A DNA stretch of 64,000 nucleotides from positions 970,501 through 1,034,500 of the forward strand of contig JAJFZO010000094.1 of the NCBI GenBank assembly GCA_021397835.1, given 5' to 3'. Every line of letters starts with the position of its first letter. The stretch's first letter is position 1. Position numbers and translations under genes: made by a program. Positions 11,109 through 30,275 of this stretch are shown here, one piece after another. The stretch comes from Moringa oleifera. Its lineage: Eukaryota; Streptophyta; Magnoliopsida; Brassicales; Moringaceae. The notes beneath the pieces were generated by a model. The model saw only the letters and a program-made list of their open reading frames with translations. It was not told where the DNA came from and did not search any database.

Positions 11109-13240
11109 TTTTATGTGACTAAAAATAAAGGTTATATCCCACCAGAATAAATGGTCTTCATAATTCAACTAAAAATAAAGAAGATCTTTATTTTTTTGGT
11201 GTACCAAGTATTGCTAATAATAATCTTTATCTACTTTGTGTATTTACAAACTCTAATAAATTAATTCTTATTTAGTATAACAAATTACATTATAGAGAAC
11301 TTACATAAGAAGTGTAAATACCCAACCAAGTTGTCAGCAGATGTAAAGTGAATCTTTGTAGACAACAAATTAGAGGTGAATTCAGATGTCATCCTGTAGG
11401 TTATGGTTCCCATTTTTGAAAGATAAAATAAATAAATAATCTTTTGATACTGTAGTTGGATTAATTTTCTCTTTAAATGTTTATCAAACAAAAAAAAAAA
11501 CAATCAATTAAGAACAAAATTATTGAGGCATACTAATCACTTTAGGCTTGGGCTAGGACGTCTCATGAAGTTTTAAAAGTCATTTTAATATATTTGTCTA
11601 ACAATCCCGCACTTTACATATGTACTTAAGGAAACGAAATAAAATTAAATTTTTGCTATGCATGTTTATAGGAACTGCTCATCGTATTATCACAAAGTTC
11701 GACTGCACAATCGAAGTTTCTATAAGTGAAATGCTCTTTCTTGCATGACATTATCACTCATTTGGTTTTAAATTTTGAATATGAATAGGTTAAATTCAAG
11801 TCTAAATTTGTTCTAACTAGACAAACTTGAAGTATTATTTTTAAAGACGACAGGAGTTAATTTACTAAGGAACACCGATATGAATCGGGTGACTTCAATA
11901 TTATTATTATTATTGTTGTTGATATCATTATTATTTTTATTATTGTTATCATTATTATTATAGCAATACATAAATCTTAATTAATCATACTTTCTAAAAA
12001 GAACTAGCTCAATACGTTTGTAATATAGAAAAATAATTTAGTACTATATTTTAAATTAGTTCTATCAATTATATAAAATAATATAATTATACAATTACCA
12101 CATAACTTCCAGTATTTAGACTACTAAATTAATTTACATGTATTGTTTTATTTTATCAATCTGTTCCACAGCAAATAAAATCAATGTTTTAAAAATAATT
12201 TATTTTATGTAATTATCTTTTCGATATTATAGTTTAAATGATGTGATCTTTTTGAATTAAATTAAACAAATATAAAAATATAATTAATGAACACTTACTC
12301 AAAATGACAAGCACGTGACTTATTCTATCAAAACCAATGAAAATATACGTTCTACAAGTCAATCAAAAGAGATAATGAGATAACAGACATTGAAAAGGGA
12401 AAAAGAAAGAAAGAAAGAAAAAACTTCTAATCCTATATATGTGAAGATGAATGAAATTTACTATTTTATATATACCACATAGGTAAAGAGAAACATATTT
12501 TCTTTATAAAAAAATATATAAATATAATAAGATGTTAATAAAATATAATAATTATATTAATTTTTTTTTAAAAATCACATGAACAATTGTAAATTTAATG
12601 TATGTCTATGTTCCTAACTGCAACTGATCATATATAAAATTACATTTAGGAGGAAGCCAAAGAGAGAATCTCATTTTCTTAAACTCGCCTTTGAATTTCA
12701 GTCATTGTCTATCTTTAATTACCACTCTTCACTTTCATTTAAATCTAATAAAAATCAAATAGAAAAGACATAAATTGAGAGTTAATAAATAAAATTGAAT
12801 TTTCTCAACTTCATAAATAAACTCAGATATTTGATATTTAAAACAATTCAAAATTTTATTATCTATATAGAGGTTAAACATTTTAAAATTAAATTAATTA
12901 TTAAATTTAAGAATAAATATTATATAAAATTTTAATATTTATCTTGTATTATCAAATAAATTTTAATATTCAAATATGACAATCGAACATAAATATATCA
13001 ATTTGATCTAAAGTGAACTTCAGCTTAAATAATTTAAAAAATATTTTTGTGATTAAAATAATTAAAAAATAATAACTAAAATAAATTTTATACTGTCTTT
13101 TGAGTTCATATTTTAAATTTAATTAATTTTTAATTTATGAACTTATTTTTTTATGTTTTCATAAAATTTTTGATGATATAAATTTTTTAAAAAATATTTT
13201 TAGTGTTAAAAACATTTAAATTTATTATAGTAACTTAAAT
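11109..13240. repeat. Conserved 3' flank of copy A
   Basis: This non-coding block is shared by all five gene copies, in order: AATAAA motifs just after the stop, a segment containing AATCGAAGTTTC (11,711), a trinucleotide array, and a segment containing TCAATTTGATCTAAAG (13,000). The small minus-strand open frame at 11,285-11,503 is not preserved in the other copies. No gene was seen. Confidence 0.7.
11897..11961. repeat. Trinucleotide repeat (ATT/GTT) landmark, copy A
   Basis: An interrupted ATT/GTT/ATC array. It occupies the same place about 0.8 kb after the stop in every GH1 unit, right after a conserved segment containing GAATCGGGTG. Confidence 0.85.
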
Positions 13241-16200
13241 ATTTCTTTAATTCTATGAAAAATTTCAAGTTGAAATTCACCGTACGGAATCTCCAATTTG
13301 AATATTTCTAAAATGTTTCACTTTTTGAACACCTGGGTTTATTTACTCACAGAAGATAAACATCTAGATTTTATATAATTTTTGTCATAAATTTAATATG
13401 TGAAATATTAATTGTTATCTTCCATAATTTAAATTTAGATGTTTTACCAAATAAATTCTCAATTGTTTTGTAATGATTATTAAAATAATATAAATTTAAA
13501 TTTTAAATTCATAAACTAAGTAGTAAATATTTTTAAAATAAAAAATCATCAATTTAGAATCCCAAAATTATTAAAGATTATCACCAAATTATAATTACAA
13601 ACTACTTTCATTATAATATTTAAGATAATTGATATATAGTTCAGGATAGTAAGTCATCCTGGCATCATATGATCCTTGATATTCAAATAAAATCTTTATT
13701 GTACATTGTGACTCTAAATAATATATTTGTTTATCAAATAAAGTTATTTTTACAATCCATTAAAAACCTTTATAAAAATTATTTGGATAATGTTTATAGA
13801 TAAAAATAAAATTGCATGGTCCTATTTGTAATTACAAATTTATTGATATCAAGACAACCAAAAATCACATGTAAAATACTTGAATTATAATATATAATCT
13901 TTTGACTAACAAATTAATTTATATAACCTAGTCAACTATTTAATAGTTTATGTAAAATAATTATAAAAGCTTTGGCGATACTTAGAATTGTTGAATGATC
14001 TTTTACAATTTTTAGTTAACATTATTTTTTTAATAAATATTATTTAAAAATTTGACTTTTATCTTTTCTCTTTAATCAAATCTTAATTTTTAAAATATCT
14101 CCAAATAAATTTTGATATATTGATTTTGTCCAAATTAGACTTTGACTTAAAATAATTATAAAAAATTAATGATCTTTTCATTGTTGAAATGATTAAAAAT
14201 AACTCGAATAGATTTTACACTTTATTTCATTTTATCCCTCAAATTTGAAAAAATTTCAACTAACCAATGATTTTTTATATTTGTTTTAAAATTTTGATAG
14301 TATATTTTTTTAAAAAATGTTTTCAGTACTCAAAAAATTTAAACTTTTTATGATGACCACCTTGAATATTTCTTTACATATGTGAAAAATCACAAGTAAA
14401 AATTTATTGTAAAATTTCTCTAATTTAATTTTTTTTAATGTTTAAATTTTTTAATAGGGTTTAATTTAGACAAAATTGAAATGTTAATGTTTGTTTGGAT
14501 ATGTTTTGAAAGTGAATATTTTATTGGAGAGAGAATAAAATTTAGCGTTTAAAATGATATTTATTCTAATTTTTTAATGATAAAAAATGGTTTTATAGTG
14601 TCAAAATTCACATGTTTGCAATCGTTGTATTTATAAATAAAATAAGTTTTCTAATCCAACAAACTTAATAAGCAAGTGTTCATATTTAAAAGTATCTTTT
14701 TTTAATAATGTGATTGATTATAAGATCTATTGGTAATGTTTTATTTTATGAATAAAAATATTTTAAAATAATTTATAATAAAATAATGAGTCAATATCAT
14801 AGCAAATAAGGACCACAATAATCCAAAAAAAGTCATGCAATGTATTGCAAAATTAAATGCTATCTTATCTCATTAAATAAAATAATTTTTACACTCAAAT
14901 AAAAATTTATAAATAACTTATTATAACAATCTCACAAATAAAATAAAATTATGTGGTCCTATGTTCTAATTATATTATTGATATGGAGCCTACCAACAAT
15001 TACATGTAAAACATTTAATTTTTAGTATATTGGTTTTAATAATATAAAATTTTATAATCTCATCAAACTAATTTAATTTTATAAGTAAATTAATTTTGAA
15101 ATGCTACTTTGATATTGAGATTGATTGACCGATCTTCTAAAACTCTTATTTATTATTTCTTCATTTGGAGAAAATGATAATCTTTATGAAACTAATAACT
15201 CACATATTTGATCAATCATTTTTCATCATAAGTAAAATAATTTTAGTAGTGTTACAATATTACTAGACTAGTTCTCATCTTAAAAATACTCTGTATTCTT
15301 TATTATTTTCTATGATATAAAATAATTTTAATATAATAGTTCAAATTATTGATGGGTAATAGTTTGTTCAAGTAGGAAGATTATTCGTATTACTCGTGTT
15401 ATTTAACATATTAAGTCAACATCATATTAGATGAACAATTAACAATCGAATAAAACTGTGTAATTATAACCTTATTGATCTTTATAAATAATATAGGTTT
15501 TTAACTTTTTGTTTCTATAATTATTTATTATAAAATAAAACCATTAAACTCATATTTTTATTCAAAATAATGTGATTATAGTACATTATATTAATATTAA
15601 AATAACTTAAATGATTTATAAAAATAATAATTTAATATAGTTTACCTCTTTAATTGAATAATTTTTAACGTTATTCACTTAAGTTTCAAGATATTGAGTT
15701 AATATCATATCAAATAAAGGAATATTCCACTTGCAAGTCAATCTATGTTTCGAATCCTTAAAATTATCTTAATTATTAACATCAAAACTTCGAAAAGAAT
15801 GAGTTCCTTATCCATGAATTAGATTTTCTAAATTAGATACCTCAATTTATCAATACATGCATATTTATGAAATGAATTTTTAACATTAAAAAATAATATT
15901 ATCTTTTACAAAATTAAATAATATTTTATTTATAAAAAATATAATAAAAACTTATATTTGAATTATTTTTATAAATTTTGTGAGTAAAATAAAATTTTAT
16001 GATTCACTGTTGTAATTATAAATCTATTGATATCAAGGCGACAATCAATAACATCAAAGTTTAATTTTTAAATATTTCTCTTGATAAATAATCTATTCAT
16101 TCTCATGGTTATATTTCATCTCATAAGTAAAATGACTTTTCACATTGTTTGTGTACACTTAAGTTTAATATAATAATATTATACTACATGAATCATCAAC

Positions 16201-18480
16201 ATTTTTATAAAATTGTGTTGTATCTTATAAAATTAAATATGATCTTATCTTGTTATAAATAATTTTAATAATCGAATAAATATTTATATAAGAATTGTTC
16301 TAGTCACTTTGATAGATGAAACAAAATTGTGGTACCATATTATAATTATCACTTTAGTGGTACCAAGCCAATCAACAATCACATATAGAACATTTAATTT
16401 TTTATGCCTTATGTTTATCACGAAGAAAATAATTTTAATGATTCGCAATCATATTAATTAACTTCTTGTAACAAAAGTAAATTTGAAGTTTCTAATAAGA
16501 GTTTGATTCATTAAAAGATCTTTTAACAGTTTTTAGTTACAATAATTATTTGCTAAATAGAAAAAAATTTGTGATCTCGAAAATCAAATGTTTTAATGAT
16601 CATTCTATAAAAATATTATTTCTACCTTCTTCTAAAATTTAAAATTATTATCTTATAGAATAATATCATTATTCTATATTTATATGTGCAATACTTTAGT
16701 TTTAGTATTTTAATTAATATTAAAATAACAAAAGTAATCCATAAAAATGGTTCAAAATATTTGATCTCTTTAATAAAATAATTTTTAAACTTATTCACGT
16801 ATATTTGAGGATAATAAATTAATATCACATCAAAATGAACCTTAAACATTCAATCAAAGTCATATTATATTTTATAAAACAAAATAATACCATTTAATAT
16901 CTTTCAACTGAATAACAAAATAATTTCATCTCAACTCAAATATTCACATGTTTGCATTCAATATTTGTATAATGTTATAAACTCAATGAACTTGGATTCA
17001 TATTTAAAATATTTTGTCTTTAGTATTTTATATTAATATTTAATAAATTTTATAAAATGGTTATAAGATTTATCAATTATAATTATCTTATAAATAAAAT
17101 AACTGTTCAAATTATTTGTGTACATTAAAGACAATAAGTTAATATCTTATCAAATGAACCATCACATTTGAACATAATTTTATATAATGTAAGCTAGACA
17201 ATATCTTATTTGTTGAAATAAAATTATTGTTGCAATCAAATAAAAATTTATATACGAATTATTCTAGTGATATTAATATATAAAACAACAATTTAACTAA
17301 TCTTATTTGTAATTATAATCTTATTTACTAACCTAAACAATAATAGTACTTAAAAAACTACTCTTAATATTTTATTTTTATTGATATAATATTTTTGCAT
17401 AATCTTATAGACTAATTAATTTTATAACTCAAATAATTTCAAAAAGTTTTATGGTTGAGAATTTTGATTTAGTATTATTTATCTAAATAAAAGAATAGTT
17501 TTCATGATCCTAATAAATCATATGTTTGTAAAATTTATTTTATAAATAAAATAATCTCATGGTCCTTTCTGTTCATATTAAAAAATATTATTTTATATTA
17601 ATACAGAATTCATTTTATTAAACTAGTTCACAATATTCATGAATATATATTGTCCCATAAATATCATATGCACTTTAAGATAATAAATTAATATCATATC
17701 AAATGGATGGACTCTCAAAAATATAAATAAAATCATGTCATATATTGTGTAACTAAAGAATTTAATAAATATTTTACCACATAAAACATTATTGTTATGT
17801 TAGACTATTCTATTTAGGTAAGTGAATTAACAATGAGAAGTCAATATTATTTCTATTCAGTTTCAATATTTAGATAATAGCATCGTATAACTTTGTAAGA
17901 ATAAATAGTGCTTTATTTTATGAAAATTAAAAAAATCGTAATGAAATAAGAATTTATTTATTAATTATTTCATTTATATAAGTGAAGTAAATTATAATTT
18001 TGTGGTCCATATAACTATAAGAGTCATAACTTTATTGATATCAAGTCATTCAAAAATCTATTCAGATAAATTAAATAACGGTGAAGTGTTTGCCAATAGT
18101 TGATTGATTTAATGATCTCTGAAAAATTTATGCAGTGTTATTTATTTGAATAAAAATATAACTTTTTTGGTTCCTATATATTCAAATGCATGCTTCATTT
18201 TGCATAAATAAAATAATTTTTGTCATCTTATAATTTACAACTATGATTATATTTTTTATGAATAAGTAAATAAATTTGTTACTATATTTAAAATATTTTA
18301 TTCTAAATACTTTAGAAAGATATAAAATAATTTTAGTTATCCATAAGATTTTTTTCATGATATTTTATTATCTTGTAAGTAAAATAACTTTTAAAGTTAC
18401 TAATCTACAATTGAGAATAGTAAGTCAATATCATAATAGATGGACCCCAAAATTCAAATAGGCTTGTTATGCTAGCAAAT
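13241..18480. repeat. Array spacer 1 (after copy A)
   Basis: AT-rich DNA of diverged sub-repeats without genes. It aligns with the other spacers, but it lacks a piece of about 0.4 kb that the others have (18,910-19,320 in spacer 2; in spacer 1 the flanking parts meet near 13,622) and carries an extra insertion of about 0.54 kb (14,030-14,575). It ends abruptly near 18,480, about 0.4 kb short of where a promoter should be, and spacer 2 begins there. The open frames at 16,622-16,849 and 18,276-18,461 have no recognisable content. Confidence 0.75.
14030..14575. mobile_element. Candidate non-autonomous insertion, about 540 bp, only in spacer 1
   Basis: Spacers 2 to 6 read continuously through the equivalent site (about 19,730 in spacer 2). 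Here an extra segment intervenes, bracketed by a 9-bp direct repeat TTTTTTAAT (near 14,027 and 14,571) that could be a target-site duplication. The insert resembles, at moderate similarity, the sequence at about 12,900-13,330 in the 3' flank, including the segments near GATTTTACACTTTATTT and AATATTTCTTTA. It has no coding capacity and no obvious terminal inverted repeats. The 9-bp repeat is AT-only, so it may be coincidental. Confidence 0.4.
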
Positions 18481-21400
18481 ATTTCTTTATATTTATGAAA
18501 AAATTCTAGTCAAAATTCATTGTACAAAACCTTCAATTTGAATATCCTTAATATATTAATTTTTTACTTTTTAAATATTAAGATTTATTTATTCATACTA
18601 GATAAACATCAAGATTTTACATAACTTTTATCTTAAATTTAATATTTGAATTATTAATCATTATTTTTTATAATTTAAATTTAGACTTTTCAAAAAATAA
18701 AAACTTAATTTCTTTTCAAAAAATAAAAACTTAATTTTCCATAATGATTATTAAATAAATATAAATATAAATATAAATTCTAAAATTATAAAATTAAATA
18801 ACAAATATTTTTAAAACATAAAAAAATCATCAATTTAAAATCTTAAAATTTTTGAAGATTATCGTTAAATTAAACATACAAATTACTTCGACTATAAAAC
18901 TCTTAAATAATATTATGTGAGCATTCAAGGTATTCTTAATAATCAAAGTAATATTTCTCAACATTTTATATTTTAGAAACCAATTTCTGTAGACTCATAT
19001 AAGATTCAAATTTTTTGCTTTAGTCACTTGCACAAGTAAATTAAAATTTATTATCTCATAATTATAGCTTCATTGATATCAAATACAATCAATAACATTT
19101 AAAATTTTTAGTTTTTTTACATATATTTCATTAGTAAAAGGGCTTACATATTTTCATCTAACTAATTTAATTTTATAAGTAAAATAATTCTAAAAAGCTA
19201 ATGGAATAATCAAATTAAAAGCATTCATTTTTATTAGTTTATATTACTTTAAAACAATTCTAATAGGGTGGTCTAACAGGATTGGTCATTACTATTTTAT
19301 TTCATCAATATGATAACTTTTAAGATAATTGATGCAGAGTTCAAGATAGTAAGTCATCGTGGCATCATGTGATCCTTAATATTAAAATAAAATCTTTATT
19401 ATACATTGTAGAACTAAACAATATCTTTTCTTATTAAATAAACTTATTTTTATAATCAATTAAAAAGTACCTTTATAAAAATTATTTGGATAAATTTTAT
19501 AGATAAAAATAAAATTGCATGGTCCTATATTGTAATTACAAATTTATTGATATAAAGAAAACCAAAAATCACGTGTAAAATACTTGAAGCATAACATATA
19601 ATCTTTTGATTAATAAATTAATTTATATGACCTCATCAAACTAATTTAATGTTTTATGTAATTAATTAAAAGCTTTGGCGATACTTAGAGTTATTGAATG
19701 ATCTTTTATAATTTTTAGTTAATATTATTTTTTAATGATAAAAATGGCTTTATAGTGTCATGATTCACGTGCTTGCAATAGTTGTATTTATAAATAAAAT
19801 AAATTTTCTAATCCAACAAACTTAATAAGTAAATATTTAAATTTAAAAAGTATCTTATTTTTAAAATTGATGTCGATCATAGGATTTTGTCGATATATTT
19901 TTAAAATATATAAAGATAATGAGTCAATATCACATCAAATGTGAACCACAATAATCAAACAAAGCCATGCAATGTACTGTAAAATTAAATACTATCTTAT
20001 CTGATTAAATAAAATAATTTTTATACTCAAATAAAAATTGATAAATGAATTATTATATCAATTTCATAGATAAAATAAAATTATGTGGTCCTACAATCTA
20101 ATTATATTATTGATATTGAGCCAACCAATCATTACATGAAAGACATTTAATTTTTAGTGTATTATTTTTAATAAGATAAAATTTTATAATCACATCAAAT
20201 TAATTTTATTTTATATATAAATTACTTTTAAAATGCTACGTCGATATTTAGATTGATTGATGGATCTTCTAAAACTCTTATTTATTATTTCTTCATTTGA
20301 AGAAAATGATAATCTTTATAGAACCAATGACTCGCATATTTGATCAATCATTTTTCATCATAAGTAAAATAATTTTTGTAGTGCTACAATATTATTAGAC
20401 TAGTTCTCATCTTAAAAATACTTTATCTTGTTTATTATTTTATATGATATAAAACAATTTTAATGTAATAATCTAAAATGTTGGTGGGTAATAGTTTTTT
20501 CCATTAGTAAGATCATTCTTGTTATTCGTGTTACTTTAACATATTAAGTCAATATCATATTAAATAAACAATCAACAATCGAATAAAACTGTGAATATAA
20601 AACTTGTTGATATTTATAAATAATATAGGTTCTTATTTTTTTATTTTTACAATAAATTTTTATAATATAAAATCATTAAGCTCATATCTTCATTTAAAAT
20701 AATTTGATTATAGTGTCTTATATTAATATTAAAATAATTTAAATACTTTATAAACATATTTAATATATCTTACCTTTTTGAGAGATTAAAGTTTTAACGT
20801 ATTCACTTAAGTTTGACGATATTGAGTTAACATCATGCCAAATGAAGGATTCGACTAGCTGGTCGATCAATGTTTCGAATCCCTAAAATTATCTTAAACA
20901 ATAACTTCGAAACTTGAAAAAAATTGAGTTCTTTATCATTTAATCGGATTTTCTAAATTGAATACCTTAATTTGTCAATACATGCATAATTTTGAAATAA
21001 ACTTTTAATGTTTTTAAAAATTGATATTGTCTTTCATAAAATTAAGTAATCTTTTATTTAAAAAATTACAATAAAAAATTTATTTTTGAATTATTTTTAT
21101 AAATTTTATGAGTAAAACAAAATTTTATGATTCACTATTACAATTATAAATCCATTAATATCAAGCCAAAAATCAATAATACGTCAAAGTTTAATTTTTG
21201 AATATTTCTCTTAATAAATAATTTATTCAATCTCATTATACTATTTTATCTCATCAGTAAAATGACTTTTCACATCGTTTGTGTACACTTAAGCTTAATA
21301 AAGTAATATTATGCTACACGAATCCTCAACATTTTTATAAAATTTTTGTATCGTATAAAATTAAATATGATCTAATCTTGTTACAAATAATTTAATAATA

Positions 21401-23640
21401 AAATAAAAATTTGTATAAGAATTGTCCTAATCACTTTTATAGATGAAAAAAAAAATTTGTGGTACCATATTATAATTATCACTTTAGTGGTGCCAAGCCA
21501 ATCAACAATCACATATAGAACATTTAATTTTTTATACCTTATGTTTATCAAGAAAATAATTTTAACGATCGTAATCATATTAATTCACTTCTTGTAACAA
21601 ACATAAATTTGAAGTTTATAATAAGAATTTGACTCATCAAAAGATCTTTTAAAATTTTTTAGTTAATATAATTATTTACTAAAGAGAAAAAAATTTGTGA
21701 TCTCGAAAATCAAATGTTGTAATGATCATTCTGCAAAAATATTATTTCTACCTTCTTCTAAAATTTTAAACCATTGCTTTACAAAATAATATCATTATGC
21801 TATATTTATATGTAAAATACTTCAGTTTTAGTGTTTTAATTATTATTGAAATAATGAAAATAATCCATAAAAATGGTTCAACAATATCTTATCTCCTTAA
21901 TAAAATAATTTTTAAACTTATCCTTGTATATTGGAGAATAATAAATTAATATCACATCAGATGGATCTTAAACATTCAAACAAAATCATATTATATTTTA
22001 TAAATAAAATAATATCATTTAATATTTTCATTTGAGTAACAAAATAATTTCGTCTCATGTCAAACACTCACGTGTTTGCATTAAATATTTTTATAAATAA
22101 AGTAATTTTTATAATCTTATAAAGTCAAGACACTTGTATTTATATTTAAAATATTCTGTCTTAGTATTTATATTAATATTTAATTGTTTTTATAAAATAG
22201 TAATCAGATTTATCAATTATAATTATCTCATAAATAAAATAATTCTTAACGTTATTTACGTACATTAAAGACAATAAGTTAATATCATATCAAATGAACC
22301 ATAAACATTTGAACAAAATTTTATAAAATATAAGCTAGATGATATCTTATTTTTTTTTAAAAAATTAATTTTAAGATGAAATAAAAATTTATATACGAAT
22401 TATTCTAGTGATATTAATAGATAAAACACCATTTTAATTAATTTTATTTGTAATTATAATTTTATTTCTAACCCAAACAATAATGGTATGTAAAAAAACT
22501 AGTATTAACATTTTATTTTTATTGATAAAATATTTTTGCATAATCTTGCAGAATAATTAAATTCAAAACACAAATGATTTTAAAAATATTTATTGTTGAG
22601 AATTTTGATTGAGTATTATTTATCTAAATGAAAGAATAGTTTTTGTGGTCCTAATAAATCATATGTTTGTAAAATTTATTTTTATAAATAAAACAATCTC
22701 ATGGTCCTTTGAGTTTATATTAAAATAATATTATTTTATATTAATATATAATTCATTTAAATAAAACAGTTCACAATATCCATGAATATACTTTATCCCA
22801 CAAGTATCATATGCACTTCAAGATAATAAATCAATGTCATATCAAATGGACTATTAAAATCATGTTACATCTTGTGTAACTAAAGAATTTAATAAATATT
22901 TTACCACATAAAACAGTATTTTTATGTAAGACTATTTTATTTAGATAAGTAAAATAACAATGATAAGTCAATACTATTTCTATTCAGTTTTAATATTCAG
23001 ATAACAACATCATATACTTTGTACGTAAAGCAAATTATAATTTTGTGGTCCATATAACTATAAGAGTCATAACTTTATTGATATCAAGCCAATCAAATAT
23101 CACATGTAAAATCCATGTAAGACTATTCTATTCGGATAAATAAAATAACAATGAAGTGTTTCCCAATAGTTATATTGAATTACTTTGAAAATTTTATGCA
23201 GTATTATTTATTTGAATAAAAATATAATTTAAGGTTCCTAAATATTCAAATGCATGCATTCATTTTTTATAAGTAAAATAACTTTTGTAATCTTATAAAT
23301 TTACAACTATGATTATATTTTCTGTGAATAAGTAAATAAAAAGATATAAAATAATTTTAGTTATCCATAAGATTTTTTTCTTGATATTTTATTATCTTGT
23401 AAGTAAAAAAAATCTTTTAAAATCACTGAACTACACTTGAGAATAGTAAGTTAATATCATAATAGATGGATCCTGACATCCAAACAAGTGTACTATGCTA
23501 ACAAATATCTTATATCACAAAATTAAGTCTAATATAAACCTATATATGAATTATTCAATGCAACACTAATATTTAATGTCTCAAAGATTCTAATTTTTAT
23601 ACTAATTCTAACTACCTGAGTGGGATTCACATCATGTTTT
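18481..23640. repeat. Array spacer 2 (upstream of copy B)
   Basis: It begins inside the element at the 3'-flank/spacer boundary (ATATTTATGAAAAAATTC at 18,487 aligns with 13,245 and 30,283) and then follows the spacer 3 order to the copy B promoter. Anchors seen: TTCTCAACATTTTATATTTTA (18,956), GTGTCATGATTCACGTG (19,755) and GTGTACACTTAAGCTTAATA (21,281). No gene was seen; the minus-strand frame at 21,381-21,578 is a chance frame. Confidence 0.75.
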
Positions 23641-23844
23641 TTTTTTTAGGGATATAAACGGCTTCCTTCCTTGATATTATGTAGACTTGGTTGTTTTATA
23701 GTATTAGTTCCAGTGCACTTGAAAAAGATTAGTAAAACTTAAAAACAAAGATATTGATATGAATAATTGCATCCTTTTCGGATCATGGGACTATTCACTC
23801 CATGGAAAATAAGTAGTTCTTATCTTCACTAAAGCTCATGTATC

Positions 23845-23852
23845 TATATAAA
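23845..23852 (+). promoter_or_regulatory. TATA box of copy B
   Basis: TATATAAA lies about 50 bp before the ATG, in the same place as in C and D. The promoter appears structurally intact although the gene behind it is broken. Confidence 0.6.
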
Positions 23853-23894
23853 GGATAGCTAAGGAAGACTCTCATTCACCACAAGAACTTAATA

Positions 23895-28093
<4,199 letters not shown>

Positions 28094-30275
28094 TTATTGA
28101 ATTTTATCTTAGTAAAAATAAAGGATGTATTTTGTCAAAATAAATGATCTTGATAACGTGGGAGTTTACTCTCCGACTAAAAAATAAAGAAGATCATTAA
28201 TTTTCTTTTTCTATCAAGTGTTGCTAATAATAATCTCTATCTACTTTGTATACTTGCAAACTCCATTAAATTCTTGTTGAGTATAACATATTATATTAGG
28301 GAGAGCTCAAGATGAGAAGTTGAAATACTCAACCAAGTTATTAGCAGATCTAAAATGAATCTGCATAGACAACAAATTCAAGGCCAATTCAAATGTCATC
28401 CTATAGATTATGGTTCCCATGTTTGAAAGATAAAAATTAAATAATCTTCTCATATCGTAGTTGGATTAATTTTTTCCTTAAATGTTTATCTCGCAAAAAA
28501 GAAATGGCAATTAATTAAACACCTCATTTAAAGAAAAACAAATTAATTTGAATCAAGAACAAAATTATTGAGGTATACCAAGCTAGTACATCTAATGAAG
28601 TTCTAAAAGCATCTTAACATATTTACCTATCAGTTCGAACATATTACATATGCACTTAAGGAAACAAAATAAAATTTCGTTTTCAGTATGCATATTGTTT
28701 GTAGGAATTGCTCATATTGTTATCAAAATTTTGATCATGCAATCGAAGTTTCCATGACCGAAATGCTCTTTCTTGTGTGTGACATTATCACTCATTTGGT
28801 TTTAAAATTTGAATATAAAGAGGTTAAGATCAGATCTAAGATTGCTTTGACTAGACGAATATGAAATATTATTTTTAAAGACCACAAGAGTTAATTTACT
28901 AAGCAATACCAATGCGAATCGGGTGGCTTTAATATCATCATCATCATCATTATCATTATTGTTGTTGTTATGATCATTATTATTGTTTTTGTTATCATCT
29001 TTATTGCTATTGCTATTGTTGTTATTATGATAATACGTTAGTCTTAGTTAATCACACCTTAAAAAGAACTAGTTCAATAACCTGTGCAATATAGAAAAAT
29101 AATTTAGTATTATATTTTAATTTAATTCTATGAATTATATAAAATAATATAATAATATAATTAATACATAACTTCTAGTATTTAGATTATTAAACTTAGT
29201 TTACATGTATTATTTTATTTTATAAATTTGTTTCACAACAAATTAAATAATTTTAAGAAAATAATTTATTTTATCTGAGTTATATTATTTGTATTATAGT
29301 TTGACTTGATTTTTTTTTGAATTACATGAAACAAATATAAAAATATAATTAATGAAATATTAATTGACAAATACGTGCTTTGTTCTATCAAAACCAATAA
29401 AAATATACATTCTACAAGTCAATTAAAAGGGAAAAGAAGATAACAAATAGTGAAAAGCAAAAAAAAAAAAAAAATCCTCTAATTCTGTAAATGTAAAATG
29501 AATGCAACTTTCTAGTTTCTATATACTATAGGAGAAAACGAAATATATTCTCTTTATAATAATATATGAAAATGTAAAACTATGAGATATACTTAATAAA
29601 ATGTATGATTGATTTGTTTTTTAAAATTCACATGAACACCTATAAATTTAATATATGCCTATGTTTGTAACTCCGAACAATGGCACATAAAATTACAGTT
29701 AGGAGAAAGTAAAAAGGAATCTTATTTTCTTAAACTGACCTTGAAATTTCTATCATTGTCTATTTTTAATTGCCATTCGTCACTTTCATTTCAATCTTGT
29801 AAAAATCAAATGTAAAAGACAAATTGGAAGTAACTTTAATAGACAAAATTAAATTTTCTCAACTCCCTAAATAAACACAAATATTTGATATTTGGAGCAA
29901 TAGTGGTCAAACATTTTAAGATTAAATTAAGTACTAAATTTAAAAATAAATATTGTATAAAACTTTGATGTTTATTTCGTGTAATTAAACAAATTTTAAC
30001 ATTTTAAATATGACAAATCGAACTTCAATTTATCAATTTGATATAAATTGGACCTCAACTCAAATGGTTTTGAAAAATTTAAGGTATTTTTATTATAAAT
30101 AATTAAAAAATAAAAAAATTTAAACTGTTTTTTGAGTCCATCATTCAAATTTGATCAATTTTTAATTTATCAACTTATTTTTATGAATTTTTTAAAAATT
30201 TTTGGTAGTATAAAATTTTAAAATATATATTTTTAATACTCAAAAATTTTGATTTTTTAATGATGGTAGCTTAAA
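28094..30275. repeat. Conserved 3' flank of copy B
   Basis: AATAAA at 28,117 lies 24 bp after the stop codon, followed by the conserved hairpin-forming segment and the trinucleotide array at 28,931-29,035. It is nearly identical to the copy C flank. It lacks a stretch of about 26 bp around 29,900 that the C flank has (41,711-41,737). No gene was seen. Confidence 0.75.
28931..29035. repeat. Trinucleotide repeat landmark, copy B
   Basis: A mixed ATC/ATT/GTT array in the 3' flank at the place homologous to 11,897, 40,749, 52,581 and 60,630. Confidence 0.85.

Noticed and set aside
13600..23600. Possible CRISPR-like or centromeric satellite because of repeated phrases in the spacers
   Set aside because: The repeats are irregularly spaced at 0.3-1.1 kb and strongly diverged. 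There are no regular spacers, and CRISPR is not expected in a plant nucleus. They are better described as decayed sub-repeats.
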